Source: Megascapheus bottae (Eukaryota > Chordata > Mammalia > Rodentia > Geomyidae). Taken from it: a stretch of DNA of 64,000 bases. Shown here one piece after another: positions 1 through 12,182 of this stretch. The stretch covers positions 1,817,001 through 1,881,000 of the forward strand of contig JANJXV010000030.1 in NCBI GenBank assembly GCA_024803745.1, in the 5' to 3' direction. Position 1 is the stretch's first letter, and each line of letters opens with the position of its first letter. The translations under genes and the position numbers were made by a program. The notes below the pieces were generated by a model. It was not told the DNA's origin. It saw only the letters and a list, made by a program, of their open reading frames with translations, and ran no database searches.

Positions 1-2457
1 GGGGCGCTGTCAGTCTTGAGTGCCGTCATCTTCCAACTGCTTTCATGGTCAGCTCTGCTCTTGGCACAAGGACGACATCGGTAGATTTTCTTTCCTTGTG
101 ATGAGGAGGCCTGAGGTGGGGTCCCAGCTCAGGCTCACTGTCTGGCAAGCTCCCTCCAACCGTGTCCGGTGCTCCCCCAAACACAGTGCGAATTCTTCTA
201 GGGCCCTGGAGTAAGCAGGTGCCTCTGTGAAAGCCAGGTGCTGGCCCCCCAGGGCGCCTACATCAGTGACACTGCTAGCGCCTGAACTGGCATGGGACGG
301 ACAGGCAGACATTTTCCAGGCAGAGGAGGACATGCCTTGCAGATGGACAGGATGAGAAAGGGCCAAAGGACACATGACAGCACACACCTCAGGAGACTGA
401 CAGAGGAAGGGGGTAGGAAGGTGGGGTGGAGAGAGGCGCCTGAGGGAGGGCAGCAATTCCTACAAATACTGCACAGGCAGGAGCAAGAACACAGCCTCAG
501 CGCGAAGGGACTCACATCCCGCCCGCTGTGGAGTTTCAGGCAGAAGAACGAATGCACATCAGATTTTTACATTCCACTGCGGCCAACATGAAGAGTTGGT
601 TTTTGACCCCAGGCACAGTTCCTAAACCCTCGGGATCTGTGGAGTGTCTTTCACATGCCATCAAGATGCCTGGAGGCTGGGACCCCAGAGGCCCAGAGGG
701 TTTGATCCATGGTCACTCAGTTTGCCTCATGATTGCCAGGAGGCCAAGGGCAGGGGAGAGGGGACCCCACGCAGCCTTCAAAGGCACCTCAACAACCCAC
801 TTCCCCCCAGGCCTTGCTGCCTACCGCTTCCACAGCGCCCCCACTGGGGCCCCGGGCTCAGCGCATAAAGGTGGAGGGGGACAGTATGAATCGAAATCAT
901 AACATGCTGCCTTAGAAAAAATCCACTGTAATAGTTATGGCTCACTCCAATTTTCTTATCTAATTTTTTTTCAAAAAATTTCTTAATAAACAGAATAGTT
1001 TTGGTTTCAAAACAAGAGACAGAGACTCGTGGGAAGAATATCAACCTCCTCACACTCCAGAAAATGCTGCAACAGCTCCTGTGCTGGGGTATTCCCAGAG
1101 GAGGTGACAGCAGGGTGACCCCAAGGTCACTGTACCATTCATTCATAATAGCACAGACCCGGCCTCAGTGTAGGTGACTACCAATGGATAGATTGAAAAA
1201 GTGGATACACACATAGGAATGTGAATTAAAGTAGGCACTCGTGTCTCATGCTTGTAATCCCAACCGCTTGAGAGGCTGAGATCAGAGGGTGATAGTTTGA
1301 GACAAGCCTGGACAGTGAAGTCATCAACCACATTGCTGGGTGCAGTGGAATGTGCCTACCATTAAGCTACATGGGAGAATCGCGATGCAAGGCCAGCCAG
1401 GTAGAAAAGTCCACAAGACTCCATTTCTGTGGACGGGAACTAGACACTGACACCCTACCTCCAACAAGAAACCCAGAGGAGCTGGAACCCAGCTCTGGTG
1501 CTTGCCTGAGACGTGAGACCCTACCTGAAAAACAGTGAAAACCAGGGAATAACCAGCGTGTTGCATTAGCCTAGCAAGCCAGAGGCCCTGAGCACAGACC
1601 TGAGAGCCGACAGCCACTCAGGAAAGACAGCATCGGACTGTGCTTGGCTAAATCCCCACAAGATCCACCTCTTAAAAGTTCCACCATCTTCCTAGAGCCG
1701 AGAGCACGGAGCTGTGGAAGCGTCTACCATGAGGGCTTCTGGGAACATTCCAGATCCAGGCCGGCAGAGTGGGCTCTGGTTTGCACAAATACAGATGATC
1801 AAGCCACACAGTAAGTCCAGCCTCCTGTCTACCCTCCTGCCCCACACGCCCTCCTGTCTCCCTCCGGACAGATTTTCTGCCCTCTGGAATGATTTGTAGC
1901 CTGAAGTCCAGAGGACAAGAGCAACTGCTCACAGAGGGGACAGCTGGAGCGTGGCAGCCTTTCTCTTCCATGGGAAGGGCAGGGGAATCGGGAGGGACCA
2001 TGGTACTGCCAACAGAAGGCTTTAGGAGAGGCCTGCTCTCATGGGTTCCCTGTGGCTCTGGACCGCCTGATCAGTCCCCCGGGTTGGTCTCTAAAGGCTG
2101 CAGACACCTGGAACGTGACTTTTCCCAGGCTCCTTCTCCAGGGCCTCCTGCTGCATCTCACAGCCACACCTGCTCCCCTCTAGGTGTCACCTGGAGACCT
2201 GCCTTAGCACGGTGTGGTGTGCACAGGGTCGGGGTGACCTTCCTCCAGCCCCCCCGGGGAGTGGCTGACCTTCAGGCTGGGCTCACCCTGCCCAGGCCCT
2301 CGGGAGCCCTTTCTGGCGTCCCCTTACGGAATACCCCCCCCACCCCGTGGATGCGGCACTGCTCACCCGTGGCGGTGAGCTCATGTGTGCAGACGTTTTT
2401 CCTGCCGCCACAGTGGCCGGCCAGGCCGCTCAGGCCAGGGGGCTTGTGCGTACTCAC
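1..2457. other. GNG4 intron, no gene recognised
   Basis: This lies 3' of the GNG4 coding exon on the minus strand, so it should be GNG4 intron. Open frames occur on both strands, but none resembles a known protein or has convincing splice sites. I looked for the second GNG4 coding exon (gamma-subunit C-terminus ending in a CaaX box) and did not find it, so it should lie left of the window. A degenerate B1-like stretch sits at about 1228-1330. Confidence 0.5.
1228..1330 (+). mobile_element. degenerate B1/Alu-like SINE fragment
   Basis: The stretch reads like a worn 7SL-derived SINE head: 'catgcttgtaatccc' followed by 'gaggctgagatcagaggg' and 'gacaagcctgg'. No tail or target-site duplication can be seen. 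Confidence 0.4.
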
Positions 2458-2563
2458 CTTCACCCTGTCCATGCAAGCTTCCATCTTGAGCTGCTCCACG
2501 GCCTTCCTGGCCTGGGAGATGCTGGTGGTGCTGTTGGACATGTTTTCCTTCATCCCGGGGCCC
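2458..2563 (-). CDS. GNG4: GNG4 first coding exon (G-protein gamma-4 N-terminus, partial)
   Basis: G-gamma-4 pairs with G-beta by an N-terminal coiled coil and, once prenylated, holds the heterotrimer at the plasma membrane. The exon runs from an acceptor (cttccag at 2564-2570) to a donor (gtgagtacg below 2458). It has 10 nt of 5' UTR, then ATG at 2553-2551 with G at -3. It encodes 32 residues, starting MKENMSNSTTSISQARKAVE and ending MEACMDRVK in phase 0. That is the known GNG4 N-terminus; other gamma subunits lack the MKE...SNSTTS leader. Compared with human GNG4 as I recall it (MKEGMSNNSTTS), one residue is missing and G4 is N. The rest of the protein (about 42 residues, CaaX end) lies outside the window. 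LYST lies upstream in the same orientation, as in human. Confidence 0.93.
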
Positions 2564-4636
2564 CTGGAAGAACCACAAAACAGGCCGTGAGCGCCGCTGC
2601 CACTCGGGGAAGGGGCCCTCCCTGCTCCCACTGCCCGGCCTGTCCCAGCCAAGGAGACGATGGGCTGGGCGGGCAGGGAGGCGCCGGGGGAAGCCCGGGA
2701 AGAGCGGGAGGCCCACAGATGGGCCCACGGGGACCTCACCACCGCGGCCATCACTGGCGTGAACCCTGCCTGTCACACCCGGACGTTTGTGAGAAGTAGG
2801 CTGCTCACACGCGCACACGCGCTCGCTCCTTAGTGCCCACGAAGTGGGTAGGGAAGTTCCACCTCTTGACTTGTAAATAAGCAATGGCAGAGCTCAGCCA
2901 CCGGCTAGGAAGCCCATCGCCAAAATGTGTGGATCGCAATCCAAAGCGCGGCTGTGAGGTCTCAGCTGCTCCCGAGAGGCACTGGCTGCCTCGACTGCGG
3001 CACCCGCGGCCCGGCTGACTGCTGAGACCGCCTCGCGCTCACGCAGCTCGCTGTCTTTTCAAGAAGTTGCATACTATGTTGGGAGCTTATTTTTAAGCGT
3101 TCTCTCTAATCTCTGTCCCCTCCCCTCTCTTTTTTCACACATACCATTCCAGGCTTAGCTTTTGTTTTCTAGAAGTTTCGGGAAACCCTTCTTAACCTAA
3201 GGCAGGCTAAGGGCAGGTGACTAAGAAAGACACGGCACTGCCACTTGTTCCACACAAAGCACACAATACCCATCCCTGTCTCCCACCCAGGAGCAGCTTG
3301 CCCAGAGGCCTAGCCACCAACCTCTGAGCGGTGAGAGCCAGCACACAGAGTCGCCGTGGCAAGGCTGGCAGGTGCGGGAGGCAGAGGCCGGCCCGAGACG
3401 CCCAGCTCCCTGGACTCTTCATCACGAGCTAGCCCTCTGCAGGGAAGCCATGGCAGCAGCTGTTCATGAGCTTGCTTTACCCACTTGCAAGAGAAGAGCT
3501 GCGGTGCCTGGGGACTAGAAGTCTCAGGACCCAGGGCTGATGGGGCCCTGGGGCGGGGGGTCTGGGAGGGAGCGGTGGGCACGGCACTGGGGACTCCTGG
3601 CAGGGGAGACACCAGAGAGGGGACACCAGGGGATGCTTCTGACTCCCTCCCCTTCCCAGTGCCTTTTGGGATCTCTGTGAATGACCCCCGGGTCCATGTG
3701 ACTGCCGTCTGCCTCTGTGTTCAAACCTCAGTGGATGAGGAGAGGAAAGGGTGAGGACAGGGCTAAGGACAAGGCAAGGCAAGGGACCTGGTGCCCAGCC
3801 TTCTGGAGGAGAAGGCAGACGGGAGAAGGAGCCCTTCCTTCCAGAAGGCACAGACGCACGCGCACACGGCCCTCCTCCGGCTCTGAACTCAGTCAAGAGT
3901 GCATCAGGGTGGGGAGCAGTCCCCTCCCAGGACTGCTGGCGCTAAGGTGTCGGGGACAAAGTGGAGACTGTCAGCCTTTATTACACTTAGGTGTAACAAT
4001 GACCCTAGATCTGTGCTGTGTGTGTGTGTGTGACAGGAAGAAGACCTCTGCCTGAGGAGCTGACATCCCTGCAGGGACTCCAACCCCAGGAGTCTCACTC
4101 AGCCCCACACTCCCATCCTGCAGAGAACCTGGCCCTGGGCCAGACAAAGTGCTCTCTTACCTGCCGAGAGGGAGCAGAGGGGCAGGCCGTGGGGCAGGAC
4201 ACAGGCTGGTGGCGGCAGCGGTCAGCTGTCTAGTGGATTCAGGGTCCAGCTGTGAGGCTGAAAGCACAAGCAGAGATGTATCCTGCTCTCAGGGACCCCA
4301 GCTGCTCCCCCAGCTCCTCCACCCACTGCTCAGCTGCGCTGGGGTGGCTCTGGGAAGACTCAAGCTGAAGGCAGAGCAAGAACCTAGGAGACAGCACAGC
4401 AGGTGGGGACCCAGCCTCCCCACCAACCAGAGGACCCAGCTGCCTGGCCCTCGTGCCAGCTGTCCTAGCGCCCACCTATGGCCGCCAGTTGCGAACACTT
4501 CACAGAGGCTGGTTTGTTTCTGTCTGGCCCTCTCAGCAATACTGGGGCTTGAACCAGGGCCAGGGAGGCGCTCAACGGCTGAACCATGAGTCCAGCCCTT
4601 TTTGTGCTGGTTATTTTTTTTTATTTGTATTTATAT

Positions 4637-4866
4637 GTTTTTGTTGGTTGTGGAGCTTGAACTCTGGGCCTGGGCGCTGTCCCTGAGGTCCTCAGCTCTA
4701 GGTTACCACTCTACCCCTTGAGCCTCAGTGCCACGTCCGGTTTTCTAGTGATTAACTGGAGATAAGAGTCTCATGGTCTTTAGTGCCTGGGCTGGCTTTG
4801 AACCTCGATTCTCAGATCTCCACTTCCTGGGAGGGAAGGATTACAGGCGTGAGCCACCTCGCCCGG
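4637..4866 (-). mobile_element. family B SINE (B1-ID dimer)
   Basis: On the minus strand it starts like 'ccgggcgaggtggctcacgcctgtaatcc', the Alu/B1 head, and ends in the ID-like tail 'cagagttcaagctcc'. It is near full length. Confidence 0.8.
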
Positions 4867-5246
4867 TTGTGTGGGTTATTTTTGTGACAGAGATTTGCCT
4901 CCTGCCTAAGCAGGTGCCTGGGCCACCATCTGCCCATTTTACAGCCTTCCTGACATGGCTAGGATGATGGGCATGTGTGCCATGCATAGTTCTCACTGAG
5001 TGGAGAAGGACTGTCATGAATTCTTCTGCCGAAGCTGGCCTCAAACTGGGATTCATCGATCTCAACCTTCCAAGTAGGTAGGGTTAAAAGCCAGGCCACT
5101 GGGGCCTGGAGGAAAACAAAAATTACACGTTTAAAAAATAATTATAGCACATATTAGCTGTGCAAATTAGCAGGATTCATGGTGGTATTTCCATACATCA
5201 CATGTTTTCCCCTACTTAAAAGTACATGGCAACAAAGCAAACAAAA

Positions 5247-5322
5247 AGCCCTGGGCTGAGACGTAAGTCAGTGGCAAAGCACTTGCTCAGGAAGCGCAAA
5301 GTTTGATTCACAGTACAAAAAA
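5247..5322 (+). mobile_element. short ID-like SINE fragment
   Basis: It contains 'gtggcaaagcacttgctcag' and 'gtttgattcacagtac', matching the box A to box B part of a tRNA-derived ID element, much diverged. Confidence 0.4.
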
Positions 5323-5583
5323 GAAGAGACAAAATTAAAAACAAAAAAACAAACCCATAGTTAGAGCACGTGTGGCATCATGGGAAAACGTGAAGACAGA
5401 GAAAATCACAAAAACAACAACAAGCAAACAAAAAGGTTAATAATCCCAGGCCTTTCCCAGAGACCACCAAGCTTGCCATGTTCAGACCTGTGACCATTAC
5501 ACATGTCAGGAACAACCTGACACTGTAACATGTCACATTTACCACAGAAGCCTGGGCAGACGCTCCAACGTTTTCTTTTCCTT

Positions 5584-5781
5584 TTTTCTTTTTGCCAGTC
5601 CTGGGCCTTGAACTCAGGGCCTGAGCACTGTCCTTGGGTTTCCTCAAGGCTAGAGATCTACCACTTGAGCCACAGCACCATTTCTGGCTTTTCTATGTAT
5701 ATGTGGTACTGAAGAATCGAACCTGGGTCTTCATGCTTGCTAGGAAACACTCTACCACTAGGCCAAACTCCCAGCCCCCCT
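5584..5781 (-). mobile_element. family A SINE (ID-like)
   Basis: This is the reverse complement of the full element, from 'gccagtcctggg' (3' end) to 'ccaaactcccagcccccc' (5' end). Box B reads ggttcgattct on the minus strand. Confidence 0.8.
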
Positions 5782-7370
5782 AAAGTTTTCTTTAAACAAT
5801 TCTCTGCCTGTCCACTTCCCTGCCTGGACAAAGTATTTCCAGTATGAATGCCTCTGAGATGGTGGGCTTGTTCTCCAGGGGCCCAAATGTTCTCCTCCAC
5901 GGGGACTGGCTGCAGTCCCGTCTGCTCCTTGGCTAGGGGGGAAACCATGCTCATCAGGGCTTGAACTTGAGGAGAGACTGACATTGTGCTGGTGGGTTCT
6001 ATCTCCACCTGTGCTGTGTCTGTACCCCCAGATGCACACAGGTAATGCTCTAGGAGATGATTAAGAGGGGCCCTTTGGGAGACCGGGGGGGGGGTGGTCT
6101 CATAAACGGTCATAGTGTCCTCTCAGAGGTTTCAGCAAGACCCTGCACTCTGCCACCATGGAAGGACCCAGAGAGGCTCTGTCTTTTATCCCCAGAGTGG
6201 GTATTCCATATACATCAAGAGTCCTGGTGCCTTGACTTGGATTTCACAGCCTCAGGAATGGTGGAAATACATTTCTCATGTACACGAGTCATTTGGTCAT
6301 GAGTCTGTCATAGCCTCTTAGACTGACCAGCCATTCCAAGAACACAAGGGTCATTCTTTTCTGCGGAGTCAGGCCAGGGCCCCAGGTCTGCGCGGGCACA
6401 CATCCCCTCATTCCCTTCACACAGCACGCTTTCCATTTGGCGGTGAGACACAGCGACAGTCAGGCTTGGGGTGGTTTATGATTCCAGTCTCAATTATCCA
6501 ATTTGCGCCTTGATTGCTTGGTAGCGATCTGCTTTATCCAATAACCTCTAACCATACAGCTGTTATACAAGCACAGGAAAGGGAAATAATCTAACCCAAG
6601 TAGTTAAAGTTCATTCAGAGCTGCTCCTGGACCACATGTAATTTGCCAATCAGGGCACATTTTCACCATAAGCCAGGTTACTAGGCAATAGAGTTGACAC
6701 ATACCATGCTGTCTGGAAGAATAAATAATGGCTTTGCCACAACACCCACCGTGTGAACATACTACATTATGTAACAAGGAAGAATTAAGGTAGCAGGAAG
6801 GATGAAGGTTATTAACCAGATGACCTTAAAGCAGGCAGGCAATCTCGAATTATGTGGGTGGGTCTGGTGTAATCACAGGGTCCTTACAAGTGAAAGGGGA
6901 GGCAGAAAACGTGGCGTCAAGTCAGAGACAAGCTGGAACACCCTGTGTTGCTGGGCTGGAATGGAAAGGGACCAGAGAAGACAAGCCTGGAAAAGGTGAG
7001 AAAAACAATGGCTCAGACCCCCGCCCTGCAAAGAACATGGCTCTGACAACATCTGGTTTTAGCCTCTTGAGAGCCACTTTGGACTTCTAACCTCTGGGGC
7101 TGCAATCAGCATGGCTTTTAGTCTGAGTTTGTGGTATTCATTTTGCTGTGACACCTTTCAGTGAAACCAGGAAGAGCAATGTGGGCCGCAGGCAGGCTGG
7201 ATTCTCCTGCAGCACAGGGAAAGGTCTGTAAACCTTTCACCACAACCGGCACAACTGGCCTGTGTGCTTCTTCTCCAGCCTCATTCTTGGTCTTCTCCAT
7301 CTTTCTGGCTGTTCTACACAGGCTAAGTGCTACATGACCCAATTTTCCCTGATCCCTATTTCCTGGCCTT

Positions 7371-7506
7371 CTTTCCTCCTTTCTTTCTCTTTTCTTTCTT
7401 TCCCTTCCTCCCTCCCTCCATCCTTCCCTCCCTCCCTCCCTCTTTCCTTCCTTCCTTCCTTCCTTCCTTCCTTCCTTCCCTCCTTCCCTCCCTCCCTCCC
7501 TCCTTC
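7371..7506. repeat. TTCC/TCCC pyrimidine tract
   Basis: About 135 bp is almost pure pyrimidine on the plus strand, mainly TTCC and TCCC units with a pure TTCC core near 7445-7480. It lies in the GNG4 first intron. The open frames over it are low-complexity artefacts. Confidence 0.9.
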
Positions 7507-7849
7507 CCATTCCTGGACACCAGGAGGTGAGCAGGTTTCCTCCTCCTTGCCCTCTCTGCCCTGAGGCTCAGCCTCACCACCATTCCATAGAGTGGAGCCA
7601 GCCAAGCATGACCCGAAACCTCCCAGCCATTTGTCATTTGTACACTTTCCCTCATTAAAATCTCCCTGGCCCACCCTGGACAAACAGACACTGGCAGTCC
7701 TGGCTTGGCTAAACTCAAACCTTGCAGGGACCACATGAGGACCAAATTGTAAGCACGAGCACCCTGCACCAGCCCACGCCAGGCAAGAGTGCCGGCTCCC
7801 AGGCCACTCCCCGTCTGGCTTACTCTTCATGTTTTTGTTTGCCTTGTTT

Positions 7850-8040
7850 GTGTGACCATCCTGGGGTTTGAACTCGGGATCTAGGCACTGTGCCTGAGCT
7901 TTTTGGCTCAAGGGAGCACTAAGCCACAGCACCATGTCTGGCTTCTTGCTGATGAACGGGGAGATAAGAGTGGCACAGCCTTTGCTGCCTGGGCTGGCTC
8001 TGCACGGCTCTCCTCACATCTCAGCCTCTGGTGACCTCTT
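7850..8040 (-). mobile_element. diverged family B SINE
   Basis: It has 'ctggggtttgaactcgg', 'gagataagagt' and 'cctgggctggctctg', all hallmarks of the inverted B1-ID dimer. The B1 head is badly eroded. Confidence 0.6.
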
Positions 8041-8589
8041 ATTTTCCTCTTCTGATACTCAGCTGCTGAGCTTCCCAGTGGAAACATCCCGGTTAGCCAG
8101 CGTTGATGGGGTCATTTTGCAGGATTTAAGGATTTAAATTTCAGTTTGTGGTTTAAGAAAACATCACTAGGCATGCTCTCTTCAAGAGACGCAGTCTGTC
8201 AACCAGGAGGACTGTCAGCGCCATGGAGGTCTGGCCACCTCACCAGGTGCTGGCTTGGCAGGGACAGGATGGGGAATGGCTCACACCCTCGATGCTGCCC
8301 TAGGCCGGAGCCCATGTGGCCACCTGGGCGCCTCAGAGGCTGTCTAACCAGGGTCCACGGGGAGGGCAAAGCCGGGCCCGGTTCCTCCGCAGCTGGTAAG
8401 CATGAGGAAGGTGGTCCAGATAATCAGGGCAGCCAGACGGCCGACAGCACCCGCCAATCAGGGGCGGCTGGGGGTGTCTGGAGGGGGGCGATCCTCCCCC
8501 CTTCCTCCTTCCCAGGCTGCCTTTCATCCTAGGGAGGGAGAAATGGAGACCGAGGGGGAGGCGGGGGACCTGGAGGCCGGAGGTGCTAC

Positions 8590-9510
8590 AGTCACTTGAG
8601 CCAGCAGTCCAGCTGTGTGAGCCTCCTCGTCCACGCGGCCATCTCCACGGCCGCCCGCGGGGTCCCGCGGTGAGCCCGGCTTCTCACCGCCCCCCCTCCG
8701 CGCCCCCCGCTCCGATGGCGGCTCCCGCCTTCCCGCAGCCGCCCGGGGGACGCAGCCCGCGGGCGGAGTCCGGGCGCACTTGCTCCGAGGTGGAGCCGCC
8801 GCCTCCCAGCACCCCTCGCCCCCGGCGCCTTCACATTCCGGGGTCCCCCGAAGCCCAAGTGCCGAGCCCGCCTTTCCCCGCCGCGCCTCCGTCCCCGGGG
8901 TTCCGAGGGACGAGGGACGCGCGCGCGGTTCAGCACCGGCCTGGGAACAGACGCCATGCGGGAGGCAGGGGACCCCGGCCCGGCCAGTGTCGGGGCCGAG
9001 CCCGCGGCCCCCCGCACCCCCGGCCCCGGCGCCGCGACGTCCCGGTCCGCACGGCTTCGGCGCGGAGCGCGGACGCGGACGGGGCCCCCCGCGCCCGGAG
9101 CCCCGGCGGGCAGCGTCCCTCCGGGACGGAGACGTCCCCGCCCGGCTCCCGAGCCCTCCCCGGGCCCCACTTACCGCGGGGGCGCGCGGTCGGGGGCGCC
9201 GCTCAGGCGCGGCGCTCGCGGGGGGCCGAGTGGAGCCGCCCCTCGCCGCCGTGTGCGGGCAGCCACCCCGCCACCCTGCGCTTCGCGCCGGCCGCACCCA
9301 CTCGGCCACGGTCTCACCCCGCGCGGGGGGGGGGGGGGAGGGCCCGGGAAATCCCGCCCGCCGCCGCCGACGTCGCTGGTGCGTCACCGGGGCTCCCGCG
9401 CCCGGCCCCGCCCGCGGACGGGGTTTCCGGGGTGTCCGCGCAGGGCCGAGGCCCCGGGAGCACCGAGCTCCGCGCGGGTCCGGGGAGGCGGGGCGCGCGT
9501 GCCCCGCCAG
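8590..9510. promoter_or_regulatory. GNG4: CpG island, GNG4 promoter
   Basis: About 900 bp is very rich in G+C with frequent CpG, unlike everything around it. It contains a good minus-strand donor at 9174/9175 (CGCG|gtaagtgg), which marks the 3' end of a first exon transcribed leftward to GNG4. The part above 9175 holds a G run at 9329-9339 and, near 9365-9390, minus-strand TGACGCA and GACGTC motifs that resemble CRE/ATF sites. No TATA box is evident. The transcription start cannot be fixed by eye but should lie at about 9250-9480. Confidence 0.75.
9175..9420 (-). other. GNG4: GNG4 non-coding first exon (5' end approximate)
   Basis: The 3' boundary is set by the donor CGCG|gtaagtgg, the only strong one I see in the island. 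The upper boundary is a guess, since CpG-island promoters lack a fixed start signal. Translation would start in the next exon (ATG at 2553). Confidence 0.5.
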
Positions 9511-9588
9511 TGCCCGTCCTGGGGTTTGAACTCAGGCTGTCCCTTAGCTTTAATTGCTCAAGACCGGCGCTCTACACTCTCCATAGTT
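9511..9588 (-). mobile_element. family B SINE 3' fragment
   Basis: The plus strand reads 'gcccgtcctggggtttgaac', then 'tagctttaattgctcaagac', the inverted ID-like tail. It breaks off where the GGAT array begins, so the array may have grown from or next to this SINE. Confidence 0.55.
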
Positions 9589-9835
9589 GGATGGAGGGAT
9601 GGATGGATGGATGGATGGATGGATGGATGGATGGATGGATGGATGGATGGATGGATGAATGGATGGGTGGATGGATGGATGGGTGGATGGGTGGGTGGGT
9701 GGACGGATGGATAGGTGGGTGGGTGGATGGATGCATGGTTGGGTGGATGGATGCATGGGTAGGTGGATGGATGGATGGATAGGTGGGTGGGTGGATGGAT
9801 GGATGCATGGATGGACGGATGGACGGATCTATAGA
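9589..9835. repeat. (GGAT)n tetranucleotide array
   Basis: About 245 bp of GGAT units: pure from about 9596 to 9656, then mixed with GGGT and GGAC/GCAT variants to 9835. It is followed by a short run of ATACAC/CA repeats (about 9836-9872). It sits just outside the GNG4 CpG island on the LYST side. Confidence 0.95.
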
Positions 9836-10735
9836 TGTATATACACACGTATGTATACATACACACACACACAATCAATTGTTACTCGTAAGGAGTTTGA
9901 CAGAGGCATCACGGTGGTTCACAAGGCAGGTAATGAGTACATTTCTCTTTCCCTCCACCTCTGGCTTTTCCCGGGTTAACTGTAGCTAAGAGTCTCAGGA
10001 CCCAGGAGCCCAGCTGTGTCTCATGACACACTGAGACCCACTCTAATCACAGCCTTCCTTCCAGGAGGAGGAAACAGCTTCTATGCCTGCCATTTTTCCG
10101 GCTGTTGATAAAATAGCAGCAAGCTGTTGGAAGAGAGAAGCACCACACACATTTCCAGCAGTATCAGCAAGATGTGAGTGAGGGAGGATAAGATCGATCC
10201 CCTCCATAACGCCACATCATAGAGTCCCGATGCCAATGGGACACTGCAGGAAAAGCTGCACCCTCTCCACTACCCTTAGCACTAAATGACACGGGACACT
10301 GGCTTTTTAGACCTCTGGTCCCTTTATCCTGACACTCACTCCAGCCAAACACGCACCATCCTCTTCCCCTTCACTGAGTGTCTGCAGGTTGCAAACACAG
10401 AGGCTGGAAAGGTGGACTTGGGACTGTACCTTACATTGATTTTTTCATAGAACCCATTAAGCACCCAATTAATCTAAGATAAAATGACTACAATAGTAAA
10501 ACTCCACTATACTTTTCAAAGGAGGAAGATACATATGCCCTGCACAGAAAACTCAACACATCCATTTCTCTGCAATTCCCACCTCAGTAACATTTCTGAA
10601 AGCTGCTGGATAATGCAGAATCTGAAGAGTTCCCACTGCATCTCAGCCCGGTAATCTGTTCTAAAGGAAACCAATACCTATCAGCAGGTATACTTGCAGG
10701 TACTTCCTGATTTTACCTAATTATTGCACTGTTCA

Positions 10736-10965
10736 CCCAGTACTGGGGCTTGAACTTATGGCCTGGTTGCTGTCCACCTCTTTATTTTTGTCTCTAAGGC
10801 TGACACTCTATCACTTGAACCATACTGTCACTTCCAGCTTTTTTCTGGTTTATTGGTGATAAGAGTCTCACTTTCCTGACTGGGTTGGCTTCAAGCCAAG
10901 ATCCTCATATCACAGCCTCCTCAGTAGCTAGGATTACAGGCATGAGTTGTGGTACCTGGCTTATT
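10736..10965 (-). mobile_element. family B SINE
   Basis: It runs from 'tactggggcttgaac' to 'gctaggattacaggcatgag' and is moderately diverged. A (GAT)n stretch at 10967-10990 separates it from a second inverted copy. Confidence 0.75.
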
Positions 10966-10990
10966 TATGATGATGATGATGATGATGATG

Positions 10991-11216
10991 CCAGTCCTGG
11001 GGCTTTAACTCCGAACTCTGGCCCTGCCTGCTGTCCCTGGGCTTTTTTTCCCCCCTCTCAAGGCTAGTGTTGAGCCACACAACACCTGGAGCTTTTTATG
11101 TGATTGGAGATAACAGTCTCATGAACTTCCCTGCTGAGGTTGGCTTTCACTTGTGACCCTTGGATCTCAGCTTCTGAGTAGCTAGGATTTCAGGCATAAG
11201 CTGCCAGCGCCTGGCT
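10991..11216 (-). mobile_element. family B SINE
   Basis: It lies in tandem with the preceding copy, in the same orientation. It spans 'ccagtcctggggctttaac' to 'ctaggatttcaggcataag' and 'gcgcctggct'. Confidence 0.75.
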
Positions 11217-12182
11217 AATTTAGTTTGAACTCGGGGCCTCACACAACATGTATTATCTAACTTCTCTCAAACAGCTGCACTGCAGTGTCTCCAGAGTGGC
11301 ACCTCTTTCCCGCGGGGTATGCATTGAGGTGTGCTTTGGCGATGCAGCTTCTTTACTGTGCAGAATTGTACATGGTAACGTATCAGGTCTCCTCAGTATG
11401 TTTGCGCTGGACCTGAGACTTCTGCTTCACTGGCCCTCCCTCGCCTGGCTGCCTGCTGCTGCTGCTGTTCTCTGGGCTTTTTGGTGGACAGGGTTGAGCC
11501 TGTTTGATTTTGCTGCATTTTGGGTCCATAATAGATGGAGGGCTGTTGCCCTGACAACAGGAGCCCACTGAAATAATAAGATAATTATCCAAGAGACAGG
11601 ATAGTGCCTGGAGGGCCTTGGGGGAGAACAACAAAATCTGGGGTATTTTGTCTGGACTGCAGGGCCAGCTGGAGACAGCTGAAGGGTAACTAGCAGTAAC
11701 GGGAGGCCTGACTTGGATCCAGGAGGTTTTAGTTTCCATCCGCAGAGGAGCTGCCTTCAATGCTAAACCCATTGGCCTTGTAGCTCTGTGGAGCCTCTGG
11801 ACCTTAGCAAGGTAGCCCAAGTGGTGACAGACCTCAGGCCATGAAGAAGCCCTCAGAGGCCAGGAAGCATCCCAGTGCCTCCCTTCCAGCCACTGGCCTC
11901 ATTCAGGCAGGCATCGGAAGCCAACCCTTGGCTTACATTGACAAAATGCAGCTGTTGAGTTCTCCCGGGGGTGGAATGACACCCGGACCCCATCATGAGA
12001 CGCCATGAAGCAAGGGCCAGCAAAGGCGGCCTCTGGCCCTGCCCTCCCTGCAGTCTTCCCTCTGTAACCTGACCTTGCTGAGGCTGCCACCCAGTCTCTG
12101 TGCAGGTACTGCTTTCTTCACCGAGGATTCTGTTCATCCCTGAGGTTACAACAACACCTGCAGTCCTATGAGAGGCGTTCTA

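Larger units (their letters stand above)
2564..9174 (-). other. GNG4: GNG4 first intron (5' UTR intron)
   Basis: The intron lies between the non-coding first exon in the CpG island and the coding exon. It is bounded by gtaagtgg (donor, below 9175) and cttccag (acceptor, above 2563). It holds SINE pieces, a TTCC array and otherwise unassigned sequence; stretches 2900-4630, 5790-7370 and 8050-8580 show nothing I recognise. Alternative non-coding exons cannot be excluded. Confidence 0.6.

Noticed and set aside
1..2457. Second GNG4 coding exon
   Set aside because: No sequence for the gamma C-terminal half or CaaX end was found on the minus strand, so it must lie outside the window.
1889..2590. 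233-codon plus-strand frame
   Set aside because: It overlaps the GNG4 exon in antisense, in G+C-rich DNA; no domain or conserved pattern.
7118..7935. Lys/Glu/Gly-rich frame on the minus strand
   Set aside because: Produced by the TTCC tract and a SINE; low complexity with no gene-like context.
8583..9782. Long open frames (up to 399 codons) on both strands
   Set aside because: They run through the CpG island and the GGAT array; high G+C removes stops by chance. The composition is Pro/Arg/Gly-rich, then a WMDG repeat, with no domain.
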